Positions 54,677 to 64,000 of a stretch of DNA of 64,000 nt are shown in pieces (the stretch's first letter is position 1; the number at the start of each line of letters is the position of its first letter). Made by a program: the position numbers and the translations under genes. The stretch is from Pseudovibrio sp. Alg231-02 (GTDB taxonomy: Bacteria; Pseudomonadota; Alphaproteobacteria; Rhizobiales; Stappiaceae). The notes beneath the pieces are model-generated. The model saw nothing but the letters and a program-made list of their open reading frames with translations, ran no database searches and was not told where the DNA came from. The DNA is taken from the NCBI RefSeq assembly GCF_900143565.1, contig NZ_FREX01000015.1:203-64202 (forward strand), given 5' to 3'.

Positions 54677-55735
54677 ATGAGTCAAGAAGACGAGTTCAAG
54701 CGTACGATTGTTTATGCAGACAGTGCGCTCGATTACATCAAGACGAATAAGCTTCCAGCGTTTCCACGCAACTATGAGCTGTGGTATTCTTACGCTTCCG
54801 GGTTTAACCGGGCCCTGAACCGGACCATCAATAAGATTCTTGCCCGTGATGGCAAAATTTCTCCTGAAGAGACTCAGAAGATCTATAACCGCTTTTTGTC
54901 GCCGAACCGTTTGGGTGAGCGCATTGACGAAGTTGGCGACAAGATCTCTGAGGAAGTTCGGGAACTGATTTCGGCGCTTGATAAAGGAACACTCAAAACC
55001 ACCGAATACGGTGAAGAGCTGGCCCGTACATTGAGCGCTCTTGAGAACGTCAGTGATCGTTCTCAACTTTCCCAACTTGTCATTCATCTTGCAAAACTGA
55101 CCACTGAAACCGCTGAAAGCAATCAAGAGCTTCGCGAACAGCTGGTTGATTCTCGTCGTCAGATCGGCGTCTTGCAGGAAGGTTTGGAGGCGATCCGTTA
55201 TGAATCGCTCACCGATGAACTGACCACACTGAACAACCGCAAGCATTTCGATCAGAGTCTTGTGCGTGCGGTTAAGGAGACAGAAGAGAGCCATGCTCCC
55301 CTCTCCTTGTTGATTTCAGATATCGATCACTTCAAGCAGTTCAATGACAACTACGGACACCAGACCGGCGACCAGGTTCTTCGACTTGTGGCGCTGGCGG
55401 TGAAGCAGAATGTCAAGAACAACGATATTGCGTGTCGTTATGGTGGTGAAGAGTTTGGCATCATTCTGCCAAGAACTACCATTGAAGATGCCAAGGTGAT
55501 TGCGGAGAAGATCCGTAAGAACGTTGTGGCGAAAGAACTCGTGAAGCGTTCCACCGGTGAGAACCTTGGTCGCATCACAATCTCTATTGGCATTTCAACT
55601 TTCCGGTCTGGCGACAGTGCAGAAAGCATGGTGTCTCGTGCGGACCTTGCGCTTTATGCTGCCAAGAAAGCTGGCCGCAACCTCGTGAAAGCTGAGGAAG
55701 AGAAGAAGATCCCCAGCGTGACACAGGTTGCTTGA
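54677..55735 (+). CDS. GGDEF diguanylate cyclase
   Basis: 352 residues. The N-terminal ~170 are a helical, partly coiled-coil domain (SALDYIKTNKLPAFPRNYEL onward) found on alphaproteobacterial cyclases of this type; it has no membrane segment, so it is cytosolic. The GGDEF domain (~175-345) has DELTTLNNRKHFDQ, DIDHFKQFNDNYGHQTGDQV and the active loop GGEEF, so it should be active in c-di-GMP synthesis. The inhibitory I-site RxxD before GGEEF reads KNND, so product inhibition is probably lost. A strong terminator follows. Confidence 0.93.
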   Translation: MSQEDEFKRTIVYADSALDYIKTNKLPAFPRNYELWYSYASGFNRALNRTINKILARDGKISPEETQKIYNRFLSPNRLGERIDEVGDKISEEVRELISALDKGTLKTTEYGEELARTLSALENVSDRSQLSQLVIHLAKLTTETAESNQELREQLVDSRRQIGVLQEGLEAIRYESLTDELTTLNNRKHFDQSLVRAVKETEESHAPLSLLISDIDHFKQFNDNYGHQTGDQVLRLVALAVKQNVKNNDIACRYGGEEFGIILPRTTIEDAKVIAEKIRKNVVAKELVKRSTGENLGRITISIGISTFRSGDSAESMVSRADLALYAAKKAGRNLVKAEEEKKIPSVTQVA

Positions 55736-55748
55736 GCAGCGCTAATTT

Positions 55749-56159
55749 TTAAAATAGAAACGTATTCGAGACGGCAGACCGTATGACTGCCGTCTTTTTT
55801 TGTCGGCTATCCAAGGCCGAAGAGGCTTTCGCACTCTCCTTGGCTTGAGCAAGTTGGCGTATTGCCTTTGCAATCCATCGTGTCAACTGGACTTCATCCT
55901 CGACAATATTCAGCGGAACCGAATAGAAGTTCGTCGGGAAATACTCTCCAAAACACTGATGAATGTAAGGCAGCTGACCAGTCAGCAAAAAGTCGGCCAC
56001 GTTATTGGATCCCGCTTTGAGATAGAGTGACTTTTCACGAACGAGGGCAAACATTTTGCCATTTATGTAATATCCGTGTCCGCCAAACATGGGGCGGCAA
56101 CGGATATTCTTCAGGAATACAGGGCGTTTATCAGATAGAAAGAATGAGGATAAAGACAT
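55749..56159 (-). CDS. TfoX/Sxy N-terminal domain protein
   Basis: 136 residues from the ATG at 56159. The core KNIRCRPMFGGHGYYINGKMF, ALVREKSLYLKA and FLLTGQLPYI..YFPTNFYSVP matches the TfoX-N domain. In gamma-proteobacteria TfoX/Sxy induces competence genes; stand-alone TfoX-N proteins in alphaproteobacteria have no settled function. The C-terminal 30 residues are basic and poorly conserved in style. Its stop overlaps the terminator of the GGDEF gene. Confidence 0.88.
   Translation of the reverse strand: MSLSSFFLSDKRPVFLKNIRCRPMFGGHGYYINGKMFALVREKSLYLKAGSNNVADFLLTGQLPYIHQCFGEYFPTNFYSVPLNIVEDEVQLTRWIAKAIRQLAQAKESAKASSALDSRQKKTAVIRSAVSNTFLF
55770..55801. terminator. Rho-independent terminator
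   Basis: GACGGCAG-9-base loop-CTGCCGTC followed by eight T. It ends the GGDEF gene; the convergent TfoX-N gene's stop is within it, so it may serve both. Confidence 0.92.
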
Positions 56160-56274
56160 AAGCAATCACCAAAAGATATAAATATATTGAAAGCTTGCAA
56201 TATTCAGTCGAAGATCGACAAGATTATTGCTCGTTTCATCCACTCACAGAAATGTGATGTGTTCTTTTAAGTGA

Positions 56275-56934
56275 TTATAGCTCGAGGCCCATCTGCCAGA
56301 AATTGGCCTCAAGTCTAGTGGCCTCTCTAAATATTCTAGACAATTTGGCGTAGCGTGCCTCAGTTGCGTAGAGCGCGCCGAGATCATCGATTTCCTTCAC
56401 CGCATCAGCGGCGAGTTCCTGATACTCATCACTGGAGTATTCTTTGATCCATTCTGCATATGGATTGCTTGGATCTAGTGCCCCATCTTGCTTTGCCAGC
56501 TCGGCACCAATTTCCCCATAACCAATAGCGCAAGGTGCGAGTGCAACTTTCAGGTCGAGCATATCGCCCTTCATTGCGGTGTCGAGAACATACCGGGTGT
56601 ATGCAAGATTTGCTGGCTCTTCCGGAGTTGCGACAATCTCGTTTTCAGACAGCCCCCAACTTTCGCAAAGGCGGATGTGAAGGCTCATCTCTACTTCAAG
56701 AATGCCCTTTGCGGAGGAAAGACATTTTCGCATCTGAGCAAGGTCAGTGGACTTGTACATGCCAAGCGCATAGGCGCGTGCGAACTCAATCAGGAAGAGA
56801 TAGTCTTGGACGAGGTACTTCTTAAACGCTGCAATTGGCAGAGTTCCATCGCCAAGGCCCTGGACAAATTCATGTTTAGTGTAGGAATGCCACGTCTCGA
56901 GATTATCGTTTTTCAATGAATTAAAAAGAGACAC
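56275..56934 (-). CDS. tenA: TenA-family thiaminase II / aminopyrimidine aminohydrolase
   Basis: 219 residues, all-helical TenA fold. Catalytic Cys135 in ALAPCAIGYGEIG, Asp44 in VQDYLFL and Glu209 in RLEANFWQMGL match the active site. It hydrolyses thiamine degradation products (aminomethyl pyrimidine) to the HMP precursor, salvaging vitamin B1. No other thiamine genes are adjacent. It lies downstream of sufA on the same strand, separated by 42 bases, so it may be co-transcribed with the suf operon. Confidence 0.92.
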   Translation of the reverse strand: MSLFNSLKNDNLETWHSYTKHEFVQGLGDGTLPIAAFKKYLVQDYLFLIEFARAYALGMYKSTDLAQMRKCLSSAKGILEVEMSLHIRLCESWGLSENEIVATPEEPANLAYTRYVLDTAMKGDMLDLKVALAPCAIGYGEIGAELAKQDGALDPSNPYAEWIKEYSSDEYQELAADAVKEIDDLGALYATEARYAKLSRIFREATRLEANFWQMGLEL

Positions 56935-56976
56935 GGCATCCCACCTATTGCCGTAGCTGCTCAGACTTGAGCGCTA

Positions 56977-57354
56977 CTAGTTTTTCTGAGCAAACTTTGA
57001 AAGATCAGCTGGCAGCAGCTCTACGGATTCACCGCAACCGCATGCAGAGACTTCATTTGGATTTTTGAACGTAAAACCTGAGCGGAATTTCGTCGTTTCA
57101 AAACCCATTTCCGTTCCAAGCAGATAAAGCGTAGCTGCTGGATCGACAAAGACTTTTACGCCTTTATCTTCAACAACATCATCGCCGGACTTTGCTTCTG
57201 TTACCAGATCCAGTTCGTACTCCATGCCCGCACAGCCACCTGTTTTTATGGCGACACGCAAACCGAGTGGATCGGCATCACTTGCTTCAAGCAAAGTACG
57301 AATGTAATCAGCTGCTTCGTCCGTCAGCGATAGTACCTGAAATCCTGAGGCCAT
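56977..57354 (-). CDS. sufA: A-type iron-sulfur carrier SufA
   Basis: 125 residues with the three conserved cysteines: one in TGGCAGMEYEL and two in SACGCGES. It accepts clusters from SufBCD and passes them to apoproteins. It is the last gene of the suf operon, after sufT. Confidence 0.95.
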   Translation of the reverse strand: MASGFQVLSLTDEAADYIRTLLEASDADPLGLRVAIKTGGCAGMEYELDLVTEAKSGDDVVEDKGVKVFVDPAATLYLLGTEMGFETTKFRSGFTFKNPNEVSACGCGESVELLPADLSKFAQKN

Positions 57355-57419
57355 TTTGCACCCTCCATGGGCACCTCAACACTGTCGAGGTGCCATACAT
57401 TGTAAGCGCTATTCGAACC

Positions 57420-57815
57420 TTAGAAGAAGTTCAACGCAACGCGAGCTTCGTCAGACATGCGGCTAGGATCCCATGGAGGATCAAAGGTCATATCCACTTG
57501 CACGGTGCCAACGCCTGGTACAGAGCTTACTGCGTTTTCTACCCAAATTGGCATTTCGCCAGCAACCGGGCAGCCTGGAGCGGTCAAAGTCATGTCGATT
57601 TTGACCGCGCGGTCGTCCTCGATATCAACCTTGTAGATTAAGCCAAGCTCGTAGATATCGACCGGAATTTCCGGATCGAATACGGTTTTCATCGCAGCAA
57701 TGATATCGCCGGTCAAACGCTCCAGCTCTTCCGCAGGGATTGCGGAGCTCTGGTTGATTTCCGGAGTTGTCAAAGGTCCGTCAGAGAACTCGCTTGTTTG
57801 TGTGTTGTCTGTCAT
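57420..57815 (-). CDS. sufT: SufT / MIP18-family (DUF59) Fe-S maturation protein
   Basis: 131 residues. After a variable N-terminal ~40 residues comes the DUF59 domain: MKTVFDPEIPVDIYELGLIY, the TAPGCPVAGEM Cys motif and VQVDMTFDPPWDPSRMS. SufT helps mature Fe-S proteins when demand is high. It lies 5 bases after sufS and 65 bases before sufA. Confidence 0.93.
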   Translation of the reverse strand: MTDNTQTSEFSDGPLTTPEINQSSAIPAEELERLTGDIIAAMKTVFDPEIPVDIYELGLIYKVDIEDDRAVKIDMTLTAPGCPVAGEMPIWVENAVSSVPGVGTVQVDMTFDPPWDPSRMSDEARVALNFF

Positions 57816-57820
57816 AGGTC

Positions 57821-59068
57821 CTAACCAAACATCATCTGCGCTTTACGCAAGGCTTCTACCAGGCGGTCGACTTCATCATGGGTGTTGTACAGGCCAAAAC
57901 TTGCACGGCATGTACTGGTCACGCCGTAGCGCGCCAGCAAAGGTTGCGCGCAATGCGTACCGGCCCGAACTGCAACGCCCGCTCTGTCAATCACCATCGA
58001 GATATCGTGGGCGTGAACCCCCTCAATCTCAAAGGAGAAGATCGATCCCTTATCCTTGGCGTTACCAAAGATCTTCAGGGAATTGACTTCCTTTAAGCGC
58101 TGCTCTGCATAATCACGTAGGGACGCTTCATGCAATGCGATATTTTCGCGCCCCAGACTCTCCATATAGTCAAGGGCGGCCCCTAATCCAATAGCCTGAA
58201 CGATTGGCGGGGTACCAGCCTCGAAACGATGCGGAGCTTCAGCATAGGTGACAAGACACTCGGTCACGTCCTTGATCATCTCACCACCGCCCTGGAATGG
58301 GCGCATCTTGTTGAGAATCTCTTTCTTGCCGTAGAGCACGCCGATGCCGCTTGGACCGTAGAGCTTATGCCCGGTGATCGCATAGAAGTCACAGCCAATA
58401 TCCTGAACGTCGACAGGCATGTGCACTGCACTTTGCGAGCCGTCGATCAGCACTTTTGCACCACGTTCGTGCGCAAGGCGCGTGACTTCTTTCACTGGAA
58501 CCACAGTTCCGGTGACGTTGGACATATGGGTCATCGCGACGATTTTGGTGCGATCTGTCAGGAGTTTTTCAAACTCATCCAGCAGAAACGTTCCATCTTC
58601 TGCAATGGGTGCCCATTTGATGACAGCGCCTTTGCGTTCCCGAAGGAAGTTCCAAGGCACGATGTTGGAATGGTGCTCCATGATGGAGATGATGATTTCA
58701 TCGCCTTCCTGGATGTCATCTTCCAAACCGTAGGACACAAGGTTGATTGCTTCAGTCGTTGATTTTGTGAAAATAATTTCGTCAACGCTTGGGGCATTCA
58801 GGAAGCGGCGCACGGTTTCGCGTGCCGCCTCAAAGTTTTCGGTGGCCGTGTTCGACAGATAGTGTAAGCCACGGTGCACATTGGCATATTCCTGGGTGTA
58901 GGCTTTGGTGATTGCATCAATCACCGCCGTCGGCTTTTGGGCTGACGCACCATTATCCAGGTAGACCAACGGCTTGCCATAGACCTGAGTTGAAAGGATC
59001 GGAAAATCTTTCCGAACCTTCTCAACATCGTATGGAGCTGTGAAAGCCGTGTTGTCGACCTTGGTCAT
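57821..59068 (-). CDS. sufS: SufS cysteine desulfurase
   Basis: 415 residues, group II desulfurase. VYLDNGASAQKP N-terminus, PLP Lys in ITGHKLYGPSG, and the catalytic Cys in TSTCRASFGLYNTHDE. It removes sulfur from cysteine for SufBCD. No sufE is seen here; alphaproteobacteria usually encode it elsewhere. Its start overlaps sufD by 4 bases. Confidence 0.96.
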   Translation of the reverse strand: MTKVDNTAFTAPYDVEKVRKDFPILSTQVYGKPLVYLDNGASAQKPTAVIDAITKAYTQEYANVHRGLHYLSNTATENFEAARETVRRFLNAPSVDEIIFTKSTTEAINLVSYGLEDDIQEGDEIIISIMEHHSNIVPWNFLRERKGAVIKWAPIAEDGTFLLDEFEKLLTDRTKIVAMTHMSNVTGTVVPVKEVTRLAHERGAKVLIDGSQSAVHMPVDVQDIGCDFYAITGHKLYGPSGIGVLYGKKEILNKMRPFQGGGEMIKDVTECLVTYAEAPHRFEAGTPPIVQAIGLGAALDYMESLGRENIALHEASLRDYAEQRLKEVNSLKIFGNAKDKGSIFSFEIEGVHAHDISMVIDRAGVAVRAGTHCAQPLLARYGVTSTCRASFGLYNTHDEVDRLVEALRKAQMMFG

Positions 59069-60348
59069 TCGCTCACCATATCATCGGCATGAAGCCAACT
59101 GCGTGTCATTGCTTCCAGCAATTCTACACACTGTTCCTCTTCAAATTCCTCAATAGCTTCTGAAAGGAATGCGAGAACGAGGATTTTGCGTGCCTGCGCT
59201 TCTGGAATACCGCGTGCCATGAGGTAGAACAGCAGGTCTTCGTCAATGTCGCCGGTGGTGGAACCGTGGGCGCACTGAACGTCGTCCGCAAAGATTTCCA
59301 ACTCAGGTTTGGCATTGATTTCAGCGGTATCGCTCAGCAGAAGCGTTTTGATCATCATCTGACCATCAGTCTTCTGAGCTGCTTGTTCCACAATGATCTT
59401 GCCCTGGAAAACTGCGCGGGCTTTGTCGTCGACGACAGAACGGTAGTATTCGCGGCTTTCACATCCTGGAACGGCATGCTTCACAAACAGTGTGATATCA
59501 GCATGTTGGTTGTCTTTGAGCAGAGATGTTCCGCGCAGGCCAGCATGGGTGTTCTCGCCCTTGAACTCAAGGAAGAGCTGGGCACGAGAGAGCGATGCGC
59601 CTTCATTGTAGATGAAGTGCTGGAAATTGGTTTCCGCACCCAGCTCAATGCTAAGCGTCTCGATATGCTGCGCTTTTGCGCTTTCCACCTGCAGCTTCAG
59701 CCAGTGCACATCTGCTTTATCACCAACCTTGACCTCTGTGAGGGCGTTGGATTGGTAAGCAGCGTCGGCATCGCCTTCAAAGCTCTCGATAATGAGCGCT
59801 TTTGCGCCCGAACCGATCTCAACCGTGGTGCCTGCATAGGAGCTGACTTGGGAACCGTCGGTGTAACGAACGATCTCAATCGGCAGCTCAATCTTTGCAT
59901 TTGCATCGATCTTGATGCTGATGCCGCCCTGAACCAGAGCCTGATTGAGGTGCGCCATGGCATCATCAGTGCCCAGCTGTGCTGCCAGGAAGCCGTTGGT
60001 CTGAGCGATGCTCAAGCCTGCAACATTCTGATCTGAAGACAGTTCTGGCGCATAGCGACCATTGACGATGGCAATGCGGTAGGTCTTCAGATCACCAGCA
60101 CCCTTCAAAGCATCAGCTTTAGGTGCGGTTTTTGAAGCCAATGCAAATGCATCGTTCATCTTGGTGCGCAGGTCTGTGTAGTGCCACTCTTCAACGCGGC
60201 GATGTGGAATACCTTTCGCTTTGAAAGCATCCCACGCCTGTTTGCGTTGATTTGCGTTTTCCTGCGTTGTTTGCGCGAAAATTGCGTCGAACTGAGCGTT
60301 CAGGCTCTGCTCTGCTTTTGTCTCTTTGATATTTGCCGGAGCATTCAT
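59065..60348 (-). CDS. sufD: SufD scaffold subunit
   Basis: 427 residues. N-terminal helical region (~1-110), then the right-handed beta-helix core and the C-terminal helical segment with DVQCAHGSTTGDIDEDLLFY and MARGIPEAQARKILVLAFL, diagnostic of SufB/SufD. It pairs with SufB and SufC to build [Fe-S] clusters; the His in CAHG is a probable iron/cluster ligand. Confidence 0.95.
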   Translation of the reverse strand: MNAPANIKETKAEQSLNAQFDAIFAQTTQENANQRKQAWDAFKAKGIPHRRVEEWHYTDLRTKMNDAFALASKTAPKADALKGAGDLKTYRIAIVNGRYAPELSSDQNVAGLSIAQTNGFLAAQLGTDDAMAHLNQALVQGGISIKIDANAKIELPIEIVRYTDGSQVSSYAGTTVEIGSGAKALIIESFEGDADAAYQSNALTEVKVGDKADVHWLKLQVESAKAQHIETLSIELGAETNFQHFIYNEGASLSRAQLFLEFKGENTHAGLRGTSLLKDNQHADITLFVKHAVPGCESREYYRSVVDDKARAVFQGKIIVEQAAQKTDGQMMIKTLLLSDTAEINAKPELEIFADDVQCAHGSTTGDIDEDLLFYLMARGIPEAQARKILVLAFLSEAIEEFEEEQCVELLEAMTRSWLHADDMVSE

Positions 60349-60363
60349 CGGTTACCCTCCAGC

Positions 60364-61116
60364 TCAAGCAGCTTCTTCGCCGACGTAATCAGCGTAACCG
60401 TTTTTCTCCAGTTCAAGAGCAAGCTCTTTACCGCCGGTTTTCACGATCTTACCTTTGGACAGAACGTGCACGACGTCTGGTACAATGTGGTCCAGCAAAC
60501 GTTGGTAGTGCGTGATCACGATCATAGAGCGCTCAGGGGAGCGAAGCTGGTTGACGCCTTCAGAAACAACGCGCAGTGCATCGATGTCCAGACCTGAATC
60601 TGTTTCATCCAAAACGCACAGAGTTGGTTCCAGCAGAGACATCTGCAGGATCTCAGCGCGCTTCTTTTCGCCGCCGGAGAAGCCAACGTTGAGTGGACGC
60701 TTGAGCATGTCTGGCGTCACTTTCAGCTCTTTGGACTTCTCACGTACGAGCTTCATGAAGTCAGGGGTGGAGATTTCATCTTCACCGCGTGCTTTGCGCT
60801 GTGCATTCAACGCAGTCTTCAGGAAGGTCATGGTTGCAACACCCGGGATTTCGATCGGGTACTGGAACGCAAGGAACATGCCGGCAGCGGCGCGCTCATC
60901 GGCACCAAGCTCAGCCCAGTCAACGCCATTGTAGGAGATGGAGCCCTCAGTGATCTCGTAATCGTCTTTGCCTGCCAATACATATGACAGGGTGGACTTA
61001 CCAGACCCGTTTGGTCCCATGATCGCGTGGACTTCACCCGGGCGTACAGTCAGGTCAATGCCGCGAAGGATTTTGTTGCCATCAACTTCGGCGTGCAGGT
61101 TTTTGATCTCAAGCAT
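60364..61116 (-). CDS. sufC: SufC ATPase
   Basis: 250 residues, ABC-type ATPase. Walker A GPNGSGKST, signature FSGGEKKR, Walker B LCVLDETDSGLDIDAL (SufC-type DET(D)SGLD) and the switch His in VITHYQRLL. It powers conformational changes of the SufBCD scaffold. 15 bases separate it from sufD. Confidence 0.97.
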   Translation of the reverse strand: MLEIKNLHAEVDGNKILRGIDLTVRPGEVHAIMGPNGSGKSTLSYVLAGKDDYEITEGSISYNGVDWAELGADERAAAGMFLAFQYPIEIPGVATMTFLKTALNAQRKARGEDEISTPDFMKLVREKSKELKVTPDMLKRPLNVGFSGGEKKRAEILQMSLLEPTLCVLDETDSGLDIDALRVVSEGVNQLRSPERSMIVITHYQRLLDHIVPDVVHVLSKGKIVKTGGKELALELEKNGYADYVGEEAA

Positions 61117-61176
61117 CTATCGTTCTCGTCTTTTCAATTCGTCAATAGGTACGAGGCAAACGCGGTGATCCGCGTT

Positions 61177-62649
61177 TTAGCCCACACTTCCTTCAAGGCT
61201 GATCGAAATCAGTTTTTGTGCCTCAACTGCGAATTCCATCGGCAGTTGCTGGATTACGTCCCGGACAAAACCATTCACGATCAATGCGACAGCTTCTTCC
61301 TCATCAAGGCCACGGGCCTGACAGTAGAACATCTGGTCGTCAGAGATCTTGGAGGTTGTTGCCTCGTGCTCGAACACCGCTGAGGAGTTCTTGCTTTCGA
61401 TGTAAGGGACGGTGTGGGCACCGCACTTATCGCCAATGAGAAGCGAGTCACACTGGGTGAAGTTACGTGCGTTAGATGCCTTGCGATGCGCGGAAACCTG
61501 CCCGCGATAGGTGTTTTGAGAGACACCTGCGGAGATACCCTTGGAGATAATCCGGCTGGCAGTATTTTTGCCCAGATGGATCATCTTGGTGCCGCTGTCG
61601 ATCTGCTGGTGACCATTAGAGATCGCAATGGAGTAGAACTCACCTTGTGAGTTATCTCCGCGCAGAATGCAGCTTGGGTATTTCCAAGTGATGGCAGAAC
61701 CGGTTTCAACCTGTGTCCAAGAGATTTTGGAGTTCTTTTCGCGGCAATCGCCACGCTTGGTCACGAAGTTGTAGATACCGCCTTTGCCTTCAGAGTCGCC
61801 TGGGTACCAGTTCTGAACGGTAGAATACTTGATCTGTGCATCTTCCAGAGCAACAAGCTCAACCACAGCAGCGTGCAGCTGGTTTTCATCGCGCTGAGGG
61901 GCAGTACACCCTTCCAGATAAGACACATAAGAGCCTTTATCTGCGATGATCAGCGTACGCTCAAACTGGCCTGTGTTCGGCTCGTTGATGCGGAAGTAGG
62001 TGGACAGTTCCATTGGGCAACGCACGCCTGGTGGAATGTACACAAACGACCCATCAGAGAACACAGCTGAGTTCAATGTTGCGTAGAAGTTGTCGGAGAC
62101 CGGAACAACAGACCCAAGGTACTTTTGAACCAGCTCTGGATGCTCACGAATTGCTTCGGAGATCGGGCAGAAAATAACGCCTGCCTTGGCCAGTTCTTCC
62201 TTAAAGGTTGTTGCTACTGAAACACTATCGAAAACGGCATCAACTGCGACGCGATTTTCTGGTGCAACACCTGCCAAGATTTCCTGCTCGGACAATGGAA
62301 TGCCCAGCTTCTTGTAGGTTTCCAGAATCTCTGGATCCACCTCGTCAAGAGACTTGGGTCCCTCACGTTTTTTAGGTGCTGCATAATAATGAAGGTCTTC
62401 AAAGTCGATCTTCGGGTAATCAACTCGCGCCCATGTTGGCTCTTCCATCGTCTTCCAACGACGGAACGCTTCCAAGCGCCAATTGAGCATCCATTCGGGT
62501 TCGTCTTTTTTAGCCGAAATGTATGCAACGATATCTTCATTGAGCCCTTTGGGAGCAAGCTCACTTTCGATATCGGTTACGAAGCCATATTTATACTGAT
62601 CAACATCAATTGCTTTGACCTGATCAATTGTTTCCTGGACTGCCGCCAT
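61177..62649 (-). CDS. sufB: SufB scaffold subunit
   Basis: 490 residues from the ATG at 62649 ([10 protein letters not shown]), preceded by GGAGA; the frame is open to 62673. Conserved beta-helix with [60 protein letters not shown] and the C-terminal [20 protein letters not shown]. It is the site of cluster assembly. It begins the sufB-C-D-S-T-A order. Confidence 0.96.
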   Translation of the reverse strand: MAAVQETIDQVKAIDVDQYKYGFVTDIESELAPKGLNEDIVAYISAKKDEPEWMLNWRLEAFRRWKTMEEPTWARVDYPKIDFEDLHYYAAPKKREGPKSLDEVDPEILETYKKLGIPLSEQEILAGVAPENRVAVDAVFDSVSVATTFKEELAKAGVIFCPISEAIREHPELVQKYLGSVVPVSDNFYATLNSAVFSDGSFVYIPPGVRCPMELSTYFRINEPNTGQFERTLIIADKGSYVSYLEGCTAPQRDENQLHAAVVELVALEDAQIKYSTVQNWYPGDSEGKGGIYNFVTKRGDCREKNSKISWTQVETGSAITWKYPSCILRGDNSQGEFYSIAISNGHQQIDSGTKMIHLGKNTASRIISKGISAGVSQNTYRGQVSAHRKASNARNFTQCDSLLIGDKCGAHTVPYIESKNSSAVFEHEATTSKISDDQMFYCQARGLDEEEAVALIVNGFVRDVIQQLPMEFAVEAQKLISISLEGSVG

Positions 62650-62800
62650 GCTTTGTCTCCATACGCGGTTCAAAGCCGCATTGGGTACGATTATTGGACC
62701 CGTTTGCCCTTACTTAACAGATGCTCTGTCGCAACACAGTGCATCCTTATTTATACGAGGGTTTGTCCTCGTTTATTTTTATATACGGCGTTCACCCCTT

Positions 62801-63958
62801 CTATGTGGGCTTCATTCGTTTATAAATTTTCGTCCAAGCGCCTAAAAAACGCTCAACATCTTCATGGGTTGTCGCCCAACCGAGACTGACCCGGATTGCG
62901 CCACGCGCCAATGATTCCGATACTCCCATTGCAAGAAGCACATGGGATGCGCCTACTTTGCCGGATGAACAAGCAGACCCAGATGAAACAGCGACACCAA
63001 ACAAGTCAAAGTTGATCAGTGCGGTTTCAGCTGAAATCCCTTCAACTGCGAAACACGTCGTGTTGCCAAGACGCGCGACATCTTTACCGAAGATAATCGC
63101 ATCTGAAGAAAGTTCATTCAGTCTCTCTTCCATATGGTCTCGCAGGCGCGAAATCCTAGCATGTTCATCAGGATTAGTTGATTGCGCTGCCGCAACCGCA
63201 AATCCTGCAATGCCTGCCGTATTCTCTGTTCCGGCTCTTCTCCACGATTCTTGTCCGCCACCCGTCAGCAGCGGAATGGGGCGAAAATCACCTTTCCCGA
63301 GGATAAGAGCACCAACCCCTTGTGGACCTCCGATTTTATGGGAGGAGATCGACATGGAGTTGCAGCCAATCATGGCCATTGAAAGTGGTTCTTTCCCTGC
63401 CATCTGGACTGCATCCACATGGTAGAGATGACCTAAATCTTCTGTGAGAACGCCGATTTCTTGCAGGGGCTGCAAAACACCGGTCTCACTATTGGCAGCC
63501 ATAACAGAAACCAACGCGGTTTCATCTTCTCCCAGCTTCTCAAGCAATCTGCGCAGTTCACTCACTACCACGCGCCCGTCTTCATCAACGGGAATGCTTT
63601 GAACATTTTGGGCTGCAAACCGACCACCAGCTATAATGGATGGGTGTTCGATTGCGCTCACAAAAACCTGGGTCAGAATATAGGGCTCGCCATTTTTTAG
63701 CCAAGTGGGCGATAATGCTGTGACGTTTGCCTCTGACGCTCCACTCGTAAAAATGATATTCGCCGGGTTGCCATCTACCAGATCTGCAATTTTGTGCCTT
63801 GCATCTTCGATGATGGATCGGGCGCGCCGACCGCTGCTGTGAATAGAGGACGCATTGCCAGCTGCTTTGTAGGCTTCCTGAAGAGCTAAAAGAGATTCTT
63901 CCCTCAGCGGAGCGCTGGCGTTATAGTCTAAATATGTCAGTTCACGGTTTATTGTCAT
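62801..63958 (-). CDS. Cysteine desulfurase (NifS/IscS-like) upstream of sufB
   Basis: 385 residues, group I-type desulfurase. TYLDYNASAPLREE N-terminus, FTSGASEANVTAL, the PLP Lys in ISSHKIGGPQGVG and catalytic Cys in VSSGSACSSGKVGASHVL. It provides a second sulfur source beside SufS. Genes of this kind, usually next to an IscR/Rrf2 regulator, precede sufB in many alphaproteobacteria; the regulator would lie right of the window. 151 bases separate its stop from the sufB start. The start lies 42 bases from the right edge. Confidence 0.92.
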   Translation of the reverse strand: MTINRELTYLDYNASAPLREESLLALQEAYKAAGNASSIHSSGRRARSIIEDARHKIADLVDGNPANIIFTSGASEANVTALSPTWLKNGEPYILTQVFVSAIEHPSIIAGGRFAAQNVQSIPVDEDGRVVVSELRRLLEKLGEDETALVSVMAANSETGVLQPLQEIGVLTEDLGHLYHVDAVQMAGKEPLSMAMIGCNSMSISSHKIGGPQGVGALILGKGDFRPIPLLTGGGQESWRRAGTENTAGIAGFAVAAAQSTNPDEHARISRLRDHMEERLNELSSDAIIFGKDVARLGNTTCFAVEGISAETALINFDLFGVAVSSGSACSSGKVGASHVLLAMGVSESLARGAIRVSLGWATTHEDVERFLGAWTKIYKRMKPT

Positions 63959-64000
63959 AGTTTAACACAGAAAATGGGGTTCTTTAGTGCCCTAATTGGG

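Overview
The window looks like a chromosomal segment of an alphaproteobacterium, most likely a marine member of the Hyphomicrobiales related to Pseudovibrio/Stappiaceae. This is inferred from gene content, not from a search: an ExoR-type Sel1 regulator, a bioB-F-D-A-Z biotin operon using BioZ, an NDUFS4-like complex I protein, a sufBCDS-T-A operon and many iron-acquisition genes.

Left part (1-16 kb), accessory DNA: the 3' end of an IS3-type transposase; decayed sequence with a probable AHH-type nuclease-toxin relic; a giant repeat-rich autotransporter adhesin; a 5'-truncated IS5-type element abutting a slipin/NfeD membrane pair; a serralysin-like RTX metalloprotease; a divergent SDR/TetR pair with a nested palindromic operator; and a VOC protein. 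The block ends with a dead tyrosine integrase (amber codon plus frameshift) and the 3' portion of a tRNA-Lys(CTT) gene that still carries CCA and a terminator. This is what the far end of an old tRNA-integrated island would look like.

Middle part (16-40 kb), iron: a translationally coupled minus-strand operon of a 1136-residue membrane/beta-propeller/hexaheme cytochrome, an FTR1 permease, an FAD oxidoreductase, a small exported helical protein and a GT-C-like membrane protein. It is preceded by a gene for a large exported protein of unknown function. I consider this operon the best candidate for an undescribed system: ferric-iron uptake coupled to a multiheme cytochrome. Next come a complete siderophore module (ATPase, two permeases, binding protein, periplasmic esterase, TonB receptor, AraC regulator), a ferritin, a second TonB receptor and a MarR regulator. 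An ECF sigma/anti-sigma pair faces a YceI-cytochrome c fusion.

Right part (40-64 kb), core functions: bioZ-A-D-F-B, tRNA-Arg(TCT), an NDUFS4-like gene, a PiT phosphate transporter, three tandem tRNA-Pro(TGG) genes, exoR, parE, a DEAD-box helicase, a GGDEF protein, a TfoX-N protein, tenA, and a suf operon with an extra cysteine desulfurase upstream of sufB.

Iron is the common thread: uptake (FTR1, siderophore), storage (ferritin), and iron-sulfur and haem use (suf, BioB, cytochromes). Repeated palindromes upstream of the iron genes suggest shared iron- and oxygen-responsive control, which is inferred only from motif shape.
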